Shown here in pieces: positions 12,772 to 24,502 of a DNA stretch of 64,000 bases. Origin of the DNA: Sialis fuliginosa (taxonomy: Eukaryota > Arthropoda > Insecta > Megaloptera > Sialidae); the NCBI GenBank assembly GCA_961205875.1, contig OY540818.1, forward strand, positions 14,172,761-14,236,760, written 5' to 3'. A program made the position numbers and the translations under genes. Every line of letters begins with the position of its first letter. Position 1 is the stretch's first letter. The notes under the pieces were generated by a model. The model worked only from the letters and a program-made list of their open reading frames with translations. It searched no databases and was not told the origin of the DNA.

Positions 12772-15700
12772 ATGGCAACGGCCCTGGTTGAAGATGAAAG
12801 TGAGTTAATCAATTACAGTAAAATAAAAATTGTTCAAAAATTATGCACCTACACCAGTGACGTCACATGTGTAGCCTTTGGAGAGAATAGTTCAAGCTTA
12901 ATTACCGGATCAAGGTATTTACCTTAACTATAATATTTTTTCGTGTGGTACGGCACTGTTATTAAAAGAACATCAATGTTGATTTTTAACGTACGACAGA
13001 TAAAAACGATAAGTAATAGTGTAAACAAATATATAAACAGTATTATGTGTTCGTAACCAAACCACAAAATTCCGGTGATTGTTACATATGAATACATAAT
13101 AAAATAAAAAAATATTTTTTTATGATTGAAATATTTTAACTTGAAAAAATAATGTTTAGCATATCTACAAACATAAATAAATGTATTTCAGTGAGAAAAA
13201 GCTACGTCGGTTTCTTCCTTTCTTCTTAAAAAGGGAACTATAATAGTAAAAATTAAAAATAATGAGTTAATTATAATTTTTAAGAATATTACTCCACCAA
13301 ATAGTTTCATATATTAATTAGAAAAACGAAGCCCATGCTTTACCATCTAAAATTCGTATTTCTTATTTCGGTCTTTGTAAAATGTTCTAATTCTTCATAA
13401 AAGTAATTATCTAAAAATTACAGTACCTACATATTATATTAAACGACATGATAAATTGTGTTTTTTAAACACATTTTATAGATTTACGACCTATTCAATA
13501 ATGCAAGGAATTTACAAAAGTGACGTCATATTTAATTAATCAATATACCTATAATATGTCTAGTCTTTGTGAAAATTACTGTTTCTTATAAAATATTAAA
13601 ATGTTCATGTATTTGTATTTATTTCATTCCACAAGTTTTTTCTTGGGTTTGTAATTTTTTTTATTTATCAGAACACCAGTGTTGAATCCAGAAAGTTTAC
13701 TCCGGAAGGAAATATGAAAATTTCGGTAGGAAAAAATTGTTGTCGAAGGGGGGGATATTTATACTTAAAAATTATTATATTTTGTCTGAGAAGGGGACTT
13801 TATTTCGCCAGATGTTCATTTTCTTCTTAATATAAGTTTAAAATTTAATTTATATGTATTTAAAGGAACAAAAAATATTTATTAACTATAAATATATTAC
13901 ACTATTTCAGAATTTTCAGTTACAATCAATCATCTCAAAAAACAAATTACAACATATTATATGTTTTGAACTTTTTTAGCGACAAACACGTGCGTAGTTG
14001 GCAGTGGCGTCCCGGTGATGGGTACACGGAGGTACCGCAACAGTCACCACTTGGCCAAGTACATTCGCACGAGCATGGATACGGAGTCACGTGCGTGTGC
14101 GTACGAGGCCCTCTCCTAGCCACGTCATCGATAGACGGATCGACAGTTTTGTGGAATTTAAAAACATCCAATAGAATGCATGTGTTCATGCAACCTGGTG
14201 AAAATGCCGTACGAGTTTGTAGGTAAATATGAAAATATGAAAAGTACAAAAAAATGTTTATTTAAATTAAATATTAAATCGTCAAGTTATTACAAATAAA
14301 TAAATTCAAGGAAAGGGGAAAGGAAGTATTAAGTAATATTAAATTTAGCTTGTAGGTTTATTTACATTTATACATTACATTTAATTATATGTTTTTGGAT
14401 TTTTCACGTACTATACCTATTCATTTAATTTTCTTTCAGATTTTCACCAAATAATACAATTTTAGCAACCGCAGGGGATAGTGGTACAATTTGTCTTTGG
14501 GATTTAATTCATCACAACTTAGTAAGGTAAATTAATCATTTATTAAATTAAATTTTATTTAAATAATATAATCTCATGAATTAAATATTTTATTTTTATT
14601 GTTAAAATATAAATAAAAATGTAATTAAAAATCATACAAATGAGCCACCACTGTTTTACCACACATGTTTATAAAAAATTATCAACTTGATTCGTAGGAC
14701 AATAACAGAACACGATAGTGTTGTCCAAGGATTAAGTTTCAGTCCGGATGGTCTCTATCTGATATCTGGGTGTACTATCGGGGACTTGAACCTTTGGTCT
14801 GTGGATCAACTCTGTGATACAACCCTAAAGGACACAATACCATGGCTAGCTGTTGAAGATGCTCATGATTTAGGAATACTATCTTGCGATTTCTATCATG
14901 ACTTTAAAATAGACGGTATTTAATCGATTCATATATTTGTTTAACATTTAACATTTTTTTATATTAATTTTACTACAAGAAAATTATTGACCTATATATA
15001 ATATTTCCTAACGTGCCACAGATGATTGAGGGGGGGGGGGGGTAGGAGGGACATATAAAGTATTTTTACGTTATGTAATTTTAATTTAAGTTTTTGTACT
15101 CGAGATCTTTAATACTTTTTGATACTTATGTTTTTATTTTGGTTATTGTACATGTTTCAACTCCCTAAAAATACATCGAAAACTTAATTTTTTATTGACT
15201 GGTTTTGTGAGAACAGTTGGAATATTTAATAATGATTTTCATTTTGTTCTCTCTAATTTAGCACTGGCCCTGAGATGAACAATTCATATTTGTAATATGA
15301 GCTAACCAATGTACATGAAATTTAATATTCATAACAAGTTTTCAGTACCTACATACCTACGAATGTGATAGTAGAACAACCAGTGGTTCGCTAAGGACAG
15401 TGACACCAAGGGCCGGGGCCCCCCTATCCATAGTACCCCCCCCCCCCAAAAAAAATTTCAATAGGATTTATTTTTTGAAAATCTTTTTTAATAACTAAGC
15501 TCTATTTTGCACTATCTTTTAAAATAACCAAAAAGAAGGTTCATAGGCTTTAATTTTTATCCCGAGATTTCCCACCCCTCTTCCCCCTTATCAACACAAT
15601 TGGAACTAACAATATTTTACAATTTACAACAAATAGAAAATGATATCTTTACAACAAATTACACACTCGCTACATCTGGAAACGACGATAACATCAAGAT

Positions 15701-18700
15701 ATGGTGTCTCACAATAACAAAACAATCGAAAGAAAAGGTTCAGCAGAAGAAAGGCACTGTCCTGGTCCGCGTGATCGACATTTTGTGGGGTCATTCGTCA
15801 GCAGTCACTTGCGTCAGATGGAGTACCAAATATAAAATAATTGTTTCTGCTAGTTTAGATAAAACAGTTAGGTTGTGGAAACCGAAACTGACCGAAGACG
15901 GTTTCGTATGTGCCAAAATATTGGAAGGACATGCAAGATATGTCAATTGCTGTGAATTTTCTAACGACATGTTGTTTCTTGCATCAGGTACATATTTGTT
16001 TAAAATTTAGGAATTTTTTAAAATCTCCTTTCTCTCTTCTCACTTAATTTATTGGAAACTTATTTAAACTAGATGTGGGCAAAAGTTGACCCGCAGCCCA
16101 TATTCAGATCACAGGTACTCTTAACCGGGCCATGTTTTTCTTATGTAGTTTTGAGCGCTGAAAACTAATTTGATTTTTAATAAAAGCTCACTGATCCCAA
16201 AATTTTTTTGATCAAATCTATAATGAATTTAGTACAGATCAGATTTTTTTCTTTAATTTGATTTCTTTGTATCACTCTACGACCATTTTTGACCAAGTAA
16301 TTTACATCAAAACAAAAATCACACTTTTAATTTTGAATTCAAATGCAGATCACATTTTTATTACTGAAAATTATCTCTCTAAAACCATTTTTTCTGAAGA
16401 TTGGTAAATTGATACCAAAATTCGACATTATATTTAATGCATAGTTAGTAAAATCGCTTTTTTACCTAATGTTTTAATAATATATACTGACATATTGATT
16501 GTCTGTTTTAGGATCTAATGACAAAACAACAATTATTTGGGATTTGACTGGAAACACTACACTCGACTCTGATATTGTAGGTCCACCTTTATTATTACAC
16601 TACTGGGTAAACGATTAAAAAAATTTGATTTTTGGATATGTTAAATGTTACTAACATTTTTGATTAGCTTAGATGTATTTTTTTAATTCGATGGTATTTG
16701 CCTGAACTTCTGAACTAATTCATGTAATGCAAGCAAAATCGTTAATTTTTTAAATTTTCTAATATAACATATATATAGATAATTTCTAAGAATGTTTTTG
16801 AGGAATAAATGCATAAAAAATGCATGTTCTTACATTTATATTTGCTTACTGTAATAATATTGCATACTTATGTCTTCAAAAATTGTTAAGCATGTATAGT
16901 ATCATTCTGGCTTTTGGAAGTAAGAAGTGTCTTTTTAGGGTTCCGTAGAATTTCCGTCCGTCTGTCTGTATATCACAGCCCTTTATGAGATTTTTTTTTA
17001 AATAATTATTTAGACTTCCTCCTTTTTAATTTTAACCCTTCAATCCCGATATATTTGCTTTCAAAATCGTTATCTTAGTGACCCCCCTCTAATTTCTAAA
17101 CTATCGATGCAATAAATTTGAAAAAAATCCAGAATGTAGCTACTAATTAGTTTGTTTTTTTTTATTATAACGAACACCCTAGAACTTTTTGGATCCCTCA
17201 CGCATAAACTGAAAAGTGTACTAATTTTTTTTATTAATCGTCACACGAACTTGTACCTATACTTTTATAGAGATTACATCTTTCGTCAACATGAAATGGC
17301 TCTTGATACTTATTATCAAGTAGAAAATGTTAGTGAGAATGGCTACGGAATCCTATCATGTGCGTGTCCATCTTGGCCGTTTTATTCGCTTTAAAATCAA
17401 TTTCCTATCGCAAATGAAAACTAATAATACATCTCAATATATTAATATACATTAAGCATGTTTCATTGATTATATTTATACAATAATTTCTATTTTGTCT
17501 GCAAGCATGAAAAATATGGATATAATGTATGTACATAATATTTGTATAAATTAAAGTATACGTCGTAATGATGTATATAAAATATTGCATGAAATTGATT
17601 GAAACCTTTATGTATAGACAAATTTACAAGAAAACGCGGTCGCACGTATTGGGAGTGATCCCGAAAATCAAGTTCAGTTGATTCATAAAATCGACAATGC
17701 ACATTCAGGAGCTGTAAATTCATGTGATTTTTATGAAAACTCTCTTCTTGCCAGTGGCGCAAGGTAAAGACTAAATATAAGGTACTGGCACCAGTCTTCG
17801 ACGCTTAAGAGCAAGGTATATTGTATTTGGGATTGATAGGCTGCATTTTTGTAATTCTCATGAACTCATGTTACTAATTATACTTAATGTTATAAAATAA
17901 AGAATCGTCAAATTTGAAACAGTAAAGTAGATGGTATGATAATAATATAATAATTAATAAATAGACTGTCATCAAATTAAACTGTTTTAGAGTTAAGTGT
18001 ATATAGATTATGATTTAGTAATGGCAGAAATCAAATATCAACAAATAGTTCTAATTTAGTATACATTTAATTAAACAAGTATCCAACACTGGGGTATTAC
18101 CCAAGACTTGTGCCAATACCTTGTATCTTGATAAAAAATAAGATTTTTTAATCTGATTAAAACAACATTTATTTTCAGTGACAAATTAGTTAGATTGTAC
18201 AAATTAAACAAAGATAGTAATTGTTTCGAAGAATTAGAATTTTCTCCATTACGAGGTCACACATATTCTGTTAACCGTGTAGCATTTTCATCTGACGGAA
18301 AACATTTGGTATCTTGTTCTTTAGATGGGTCAGCCATTGTTTGGAACACAGAAGTGAGTATTTGTACAATGAATAATTAAAATAGACACTCTATTTGCTC
18401 GTCATTTCCTTGACAAATAGTACTACTGTTTTTAGCACTAGCATCGTGAATCGTCATGGTCGAACCATATTTGTTTAATTAACTATTGTTAATCATTCTA
18501 CTACAACTCCATACATGTTACGAATGTATCTCAACTTTTGGGTTTTCTTAAAAAGTACCGAACCTATATTAATGAATCTTGGTTTGTTAGTTGGGTCTGG
18601 CTTGTAGATAGTCCCATATAAAAATCATTAAAGTCTTGTGGAGAGGGTGGGGTGATATCCTAAAAATATTACTTTTATTTTCCAAAATATTTCAAGAATA

Positions 18701-21700
18701 ACGTGTTACAAAATTTTATAAAATCTTTTTTTGTAGAGAATTCGATTTTCTATAATAATAAGAAAGGTCATTTCAACTTAGATTTAGAAAATAATAATCA
18801 GATTCGTATTAAAAATTGTATAAAAATAAAAATGGTAGTTTATCAGAATACTTACATCTATAATTAACTCTCTTTGGTGAATTTAGAACTAAAAAGTATT
18901 GCAATCATTTGGTAATGTTTTTGTAGATTTGTCATTATTTTAATAAATATATAAAAACTCAGTACATAGGAAGTTAGGTAGGTATATATTTCACCTAAAT
19001 ATCGCCGGTTTCATTATTAATAGAAATCTCATTACCGTAGCATTGTTTACAGTGCAATGACCAACTCCTTTCTCTCAAATATGAAATTCGTTTTCAGAAT
19101 AAATGGCAAACAAAATATCATATTAAATCCAATAATCTTGGTATCAGAGCATGTCAGATTTCGCCAGATAACAAAATGTTAGTTACCGCTGGAGACGATG
19201 AATTGGTTACAGTTTATGATTTCGAAACAATGGAAGAAATCACGTAAGTTATAATTATTTTTCAGAACGTTCATTCAAACGCTTTAGCGGTTATTTATTA
19301 CTATATGTACCTAAGTACTTAAATGGGGAATATGAATTGGTTTAATTATTTATTGAAAATATTTGTATTAATAATTAAAAAAAGATAAAATTTTGTTAAT
19401 TAAATCAGCGTTGTCAAACACGCTACCCGCGACCCCAACTTAGTTGATTTTTTTAAATAATAAATTTAAATAAATATAAAATACATTTTTAAAACATAAA
19501 AATATAAATTGTTTCTTCGAAAATAATATTTTTATTAGCATTTTGTACCAATTATCTAAAATTAATGTGCTTTTATTTATTTTTGTAAAATGAATTATTT
19601 TCGAATATACCTACATAGAGACAGGTACATATAAGAGTGTACCTAAATACTTTTATCATGCCCCCACATCCTATCCAGGGCCCCATCCTGCTAAGAAAAC
19701 TAAACAAAAATTTTGACGACAAACCAACGCATTCAGGCCCCCAGGCTAAAATTCTTTGTGGGAACCATGATCCAATATACACAATATATATTTCATATTT
19801 AAACAATATAAATCAATATAACTTTTAAAAATTGTAGAAAACTTGAAGGGCATGCAGAAGCCATAACATCACTTTCATTCACTACAGATTCAAAACTTCT
19901 AGCTAGCGTTTGTAACAATGGAGAACTGAGGATATGGTTGATAGACGAAGGAAATATCTCGTGTATTTATTCTCAGTGCGATGCGCATGATCTTGGAGCA
20001 CAGGACTGTGACTTTGCTAAAAATGTGGACGCATTTTTTACGATATCGAAACCGAATAAATTATATTATTTATTGGCGACTTGTGGAAATGATGGATTAG
20101 TCAAACTTTGGAAGATTTCTATAAAAGTTTGTATTTTTTTAAATTTTAATAATTGTTTTAACCAGGGACTTGAACCTGAACCCGAACCCGAACCGTAAAC
20201 CCGAAAAAACCCGTATTTTTCATTAACCTGAATCCGAACCGAACCGATATATCTCAAAGTCAACGAACCTGAATCTGAACCCGAACCTTTTCATGGATAA
20301 CCGGTAACCATATATTTTTAAAAGGTTCAATAAATTATTTTTAATATTTTAATATATTCATAATATTTTAAATATATATAATATTTTAATAAATCTGTTT
20401 GAATTTTACTACTGAAATTTACATATTTTTTACTTTATTTTTTAATTCTATAACTGAATTACATTTCAATTTGCAAAAAAAATCTGAAAAATAGAAATTT
20501 CAATCTTTAAAATGTAATTTTATTTTTTCCTTTTTTTCTAGCAATATTTTAATGACTATTAATGTTTTTTTTTCAGAAAATGTTTTATTTGTTAATTTTT
20601 TTTCGAACAAAATAATTTTCTTTCAATTACAAACTTGAACTCGAACCTGAACCCTAAAAAAATAATGGTTTTTGAACCTAAATTGTTTGCGCTATGCTGA
20701 ACCCAAACCCGAACCAAAATTTATGTTTGAACCCGAACCAAACCCGAACCATAAATAAATTCCGGTTCAAGTCCCTGGTTTTAACTTACTGCCGGGATTA
20801 AAATGTCCTTCGAATTTTTAAACAAACTTGTAGTGACCGACCGAAACTGATTTTTAAACTGTAACTGAAACCGAAACCGTTTTCATCTCAGTTTTGGCCA
20901 AAACCGAAACTGAAACCGATTTTTTTTAAATGTAATTTTGAGATAGGTTTACTTAATACTGGAAAACGGAGAAACTGTGGTTTCTTAGTCACATTAAACA
21001 CCTTAACAACAAGAAAACAACGCCACTCGACACGTTTTTCGACATCACTAGAAGTCCTCATCAGGTCGCTAGGGAGGGTGACACCCCTCCACCCAAAAAA
21101 AAGATCGGTAGGTTTTGTTTTTTTACACATTAGGCGGGTGTCATCTTCGTGAATTTTTAACGACAGATTTTTTTTCATAAATTGGATGGTTATCAAATAA
21201 CCAAAAAAGGAGGTAAATAGGCTTTATTTTTTTAACATATTAGACGGGTGTCACCCCTTGAGGGCGTCCCCTCCCCTTAGCGACGCCACTGGATATATGG
21301 TTTGTTGTAGAGTATTTCTGAAGACTACACCGACACATCAGCAATGTACAAAGTCCGCGAATGGTGCACATTACATGGACACGGAGGCAATGTGACAGGT
21401 GTGCGAGTAAGTTCATTCGGGGGGCTGGTGTTCTCGGTGGACTCATCGAACCGCGCGCGAGTTTGGGATGTATCCAGTGGCACCACATTGCACGCGCTGC
21501 GCCACGACGCCTCGTTGACGGGATGCGCCGTCACTGGTGACAGCACGACGTTCGTTACAGCCTGCATTGATTCCAGTCTCTGGCTATGGAAAATGCCGCA
21601 ACGATTGGTATGTGTAATTGCTGTCTTATGAACTTTACACGGAAAAAAATATACTTAATGTAAGAATTACAGTTTTACCCTTTCTATCCCGGATAGTAAG

Positions 21701-22610
21701 CGAAAACCTGGAATATTTTACTCTCTGAAACTGTCATAATATTATTTAAGTTTGTAATGTTTGCAGTTTACCCATCAATTTATATTGAGTATATCATTAA
21801 ATTTTTAAATTACAGAGCTGTACGACAATTTTTCCTGATTATTTTGCAAATTATTTTTTTCCGTGTACGGACTCTTTGATTTTTCTATGAGTATTTTGGT
21901 TTCCATTTTGGTGTTATATTATTATCATTATTTTTCTCTAATAAGAGGGATTGAATTTAACTACAAAATCTGATTTAGGGGACGTAAGCGACAATAAGAT
22001 ATTCATATAGTTTTTATTTATTACAGGTATTTCAATCTATTTTAGAAAATCGATTAAGCTTTAAGAAAAAAATAGAAGCCAACTCTTCTAATTTAAAACT
22101 TAAATCAGTTGATGAAAAAATAATTGATGGTAAGTACATTTCTATTAAAATTAGCGGCGCACCCAGGAACAAAAATTCTAGGGGTAGGGTAAAAAAAACT
22201 TGATCTATCATAATTGTTAAATTCAATAATGCATGTTAATAAATTTTGGGGGAGTCTGACCCATAACCCCCACAATGGGTACGCCACTGATCTAAACTGA
22301 ATCTAATTATACATTTGAAGTAGTCTATTATTATCAAAAAATGATTTTAATTCAAGTATTTTATTACACAGAAATTAACTTGAAATCTCCTGAAGAATTC
22401 ACATGTCCAATCACACAAGACATAATGCAAAACCCTGTACGATGCTCAGACGGTTACGTGTATGAATATCAAGCCATTGCAGCATGGCTTGCAGCTGGCC
22501 ACAACACTAGCCCAATGACTAACGAACCATTAGCAAATATCGAATTAACACCAGAAATTAACTTAAAACAAAATATAAAGCATTACATTGAAAACTTTAA
22601 AGATAAATAG
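12772..22610 (+). CDS. WDSUB1: WDSUB1-like protein: 14-blade WD40 plus C-terminal U-box
   Basis: Thirteen coding exons join in frame: 12772-12914, 13980-14222, 14440-14526, 14698-14915, 15637-15987, 16512-16576, 17618-17763, 18179-18353, 19098-19243, 19838-20126, 21311-21607, 22027-22129 and 22372-22610. All have GT-AG borders and total 2502 nt, or 833 residues. Blade-ending W/Y residues fall at about 55, 106, 149, 191, 253, 311 and 357, then 425, 473, 516, 558, 616, 673 and 714, giving two seven-bladed propellers. A U-box follows at about 761-833 (CPIT at 766, DG-Y-YE, TSPMTN), the E2-binding fold of U-box ubiquitin ligases. Human WDSUB1 has one propeller, then SAM, then U-box. Here the propeller is doubled and I see no SAM domain between blade 14 and the U-box. 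The start is the first ATG after the acceptor at 12756. Identification rests on blade-by-blade resemblance and the U-box; substrate is unknown. Confidence 0.9.
15380..15600. repeat. hAT-like fragment in intron 4 of the WD40/U-box gene
   Basis: Two hAT-like starts (CAGTGGTTCG at 15380 and CAGTGACACCAAGGG at 15398) are followed by a G/C-rich stretch and a long poly-C run. A tail with AATAGG-TTTATTTTTT resembles the element at 22635. I find no matching 3' end. It lies just upstream of the acceptor at 15636. Confidence 0.45.
16935..17000. repeat. TTAGGGTTCCGTAG dispersed repeat, intronic copy
   Basis: Shares TTAGGGTTCCGTAG and the CCGTCCGTC-rich stretch with the block at 1228. It is truncated and lies between coding exons 6 and 7 of the WD40/U-box gene. 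Confidence 0.5.
20163..20778. mobile_element. hAT MITE with internal GAACCCGAACC repeats
   Basis: The termini are CAGGGACTTGAACC and GGTTCAAGTCCCTG. A perfect 8-bp target-site duplication GTTTTAAC flanks it (20155-20162, 20779-20786). Inside each end are degenerate repeats of the type GAACCCGAACC. The element sits in intron 10 of the WD40/U-box gene, 37 bp after the donor. It is 616 bp, has no transposase and is non-autonomous. Confidence 0.92.
20956..21065. repeat. Truncated copy of the GAAGTCCTCATCAGG family
   Basis: Matches the left half of the inverted-repeat element at 54353-54488 (GTTTCTTAGTCAC, CACCTTAACAAC, CACTCGACACG, GAAGTCCTCATCAGG). It ends abruptly at the join with the next repeat. 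Confidence 0.65.
21066..21291. mobile_element. 5'-truncated hAT element, intron 10
   Basis: Similar to the complete element at 22635-23002: both contain ACACATTAGG-like and GGGTGTCA blocks and a near-identical 3' section ending AGCGACGCCACTG. The left terminus is missing where it abuts the preceding repeat. The 3' end lies only 19 bp before the splice acceptor of exon 11. Confidence 0.65.
22152..22289. mobile_element. Tiny degenerate hAT derivative, intron 12
   Basis: A left end TAGCGGCGCACCCA pairs imperfectly with the right end TGGGTACGCCACTG. Homopolymer-rich G and C tracts sit inside. It is 138 bp, with no clear target duplication, inside the last intron of the WD40/U-box gene. Confidence 0.5.
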
Positions 22611-22634
22611 TTATTAGTAGGTAATATTTACAGA

Positions 22635-23002
22635 CAGTGTCACTAGGGGGCAGAAATCGAGTGTCATCCCCCCCCCCCCCCCCGCCGAAAAAAGTCAATA
22701 AGTTTCATTTTTTACACATAAGGTGGGTGTCACCCCTGTGAAGTCAATAAGTTTCACTTTTTAAACAAAGGTCACCCACCTTATGTGTAAAAACTTACGT
22801 TAAAACATCTTTTTTTTAAATTGGATGGTTATCACACTCCTTATAGACTTTCAATGACCAAAATTATGTTTTACACATTTTACTCCCTGGAAGCTTAAAA
22901 TAACCAAAACAATAAGGTAAATAGGCTTTATTTTTTAACATATTACATGAGTGTCACCCGTGGTGAACCCCCCCCCCCCCCCCCCTATTAGCGACGCCAC
23001 TG
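22635..23002. mobile_element. hAT MITE in the 3' UTR of the WD40/U-box gene
   Basis: Starts CAGTGTCACTAGGGG and ends TTAGCGACGCCACTG. The flanking 8-mers TTTACAGA (22627-22634) and TTTACAGG (23003-23010) match at 7 of 8 positions. Poly-C runs lie inside both ends. It begins 25 bp after the stop codon at 22610, so it is probably transcribed as 3' UTR. It shares its interior with the copies at 21066 and possibly 15398. Confidence 0.88.
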
Positions 23003-23120
23003 TTTACAGGCCTTCCTTACCTAAGGGCATATGTTATTCAAAGTTATTGATACAAGATACAATCGATGTTACCTTTTATAATAAATTTAATCAATGCCAA
23101 AATGACCATCTCGCCAAAAA

Positions 23121-23126
23121 AATAAA
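23121..23126 (+). terminator. Candidate poly(A) signal for the WD40/U-box gene
   Basis: First AATAAA after the stop codon that I noticed, about 510 bp downstream and beyond the inserted hAT MITE. If used, the MITE is wholly inside the 3' UTR. Confidence 0.35.
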
Positions 23127-23423
23127 ATTTCTTGGAAGCAACCCAAAAAATTACATATTGCGTTATTAAAATTAAAAGTACCTACATTCTAATAATCAAA
23201 ATTACGAGTATTTAATCAAAAAAAAGTTTGCTTTATTTCGTAAACTTTTTAACTATAGAATTTATAAAGGCAGAACTTCTGGGGCCATATAAAGATGTAA
23301 ATTTTCATTCTTGTTCATTCTTTACTTTATTATTATAGTGACAAAATAATTATATTGTATAATGCTCTATAACGGGTCAAAGCGGCCTTAAATGTTTCTA
23401 TGTCAAATTATTAATGTTCTGTT

Positions 23424-23495
23424 CAGTGGCATAACTATCTACAAATTGAGGGCCTCTGGGAAATTTTTAAGGTGGGGCTTTCTAGTTACGCCACT
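23424..23495. mobile_element. 72-bp minimal hAT derivative
   Basis: Ends CAGTGGCATAACTA and TAGTTACGCCACTG are inverse complements except at one or two positions. Flanks GTTCTGTT and GTTTTGTT match at 7 of 8 positions. With 72 bp, it is little more than two hAT ends. Confidence 0.75.
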
Positions 23496-23502
23496 GGTTT
23501 TG

Positions 23503-24264
23503 TTAATGGTGAAATATGCTACTGCATATTTCAGTCAAAAATACAATAAATTCATTTCATAAATGTTAATATCATCATTAAATTTTATATCAACTAAGTT
23601 AATTCATTTAAAAAATATTTGTTGTTAGTTCTAAAATCTGTATTTATAGGAATAGGTATATATTTATTTAAGTAAAAAACATTTTAATAAAAAATCATAG
23701 AATTAGTAAAAAAAATATATTTATTACAATTTTCCAACAAAAAATATATGAATCCTTAAAACGTTTGCAGACAGAATGTCACATGCTGCCAACATTTATT
23801 GAAAGTAATTAATCATGACAGCATATGCCAAAACTAAATGTTAATATTATAGGAATAAAATGGCAAAAGCCAACAAAAAACGTATATATTCTTATAAAAT
23901 TTATGTCAGGTCTGTTTATCGATGTCTGTTATGGAGATTAGTATATTTTATTTCCCTTACAAAAACTAACATGAACCAAGAAAACTTTTGAATTTTCACC
24001 GTGAAACTTAGCCCATTATACTTATCACCATGAAAAAGAGCACATTATAACAAGTATCGGATCTATTTATGAATAAGTATTTTCAATAGCTCATCATGAC
24101 ATTATATTCCCCTATCAAAATGCTTCTGTCTGTGAACGTGTTAATAAACAGTATATTTAAAATAAAGCAACATGAATTTCATCTCATCGTGTAAATATAA
24201 TAATAACAACATAAAAGAAATAATACAATATAATTAAAATATCAGTTATAACCGAAAACTATTA
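23503..24264. other. Intergenic sequence between convergent genes
   Basis: AT-rich and without supported genes. It separates the 3' ends of the plus-strand WD40/U-box gene and the minus-strand coiled-coil gene. Confidence 0.5.
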
Positions 24265-24270
24265 TTTATT
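24265..24270 (-). terminator. Candidate poly(A) signal, coiled-coil gene
   Basis: AATAAA on the minus strand, about 235 bp beyond the stop codon. Nearest canonical hexamer seen. Confidence 0.3.
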
Positions 24271-24502
24271 CTTTTTTCAGGGCTTTTCAAAGTTTTTTTG
24301 AAAGAGAATACCTACTTTGTAAATTACCAAAAATTGAATTTTACTTAGAAAATTACTTTAGAAAGTATTGTTAAGTCTAATTCGAGAGTTTGATGGAAAT
24401 ATCCATTTCGAAACGCCTGCTTATTGAGAAAAAAATATTAATCAGTGTACATTTCTGAGATTATAAATACAAATAACTATTTTAAATAATTTTAAATGTG
24501 AT

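Noticed and set aside
12858-12865. CRE palindrome in coding exon 1 of the WD40/U-box gene as a functional element
   Set aside because: It encodes Ser-Asp-Val-Thr within the first blade and is explained by coding constraint; kept only in the octamer count.
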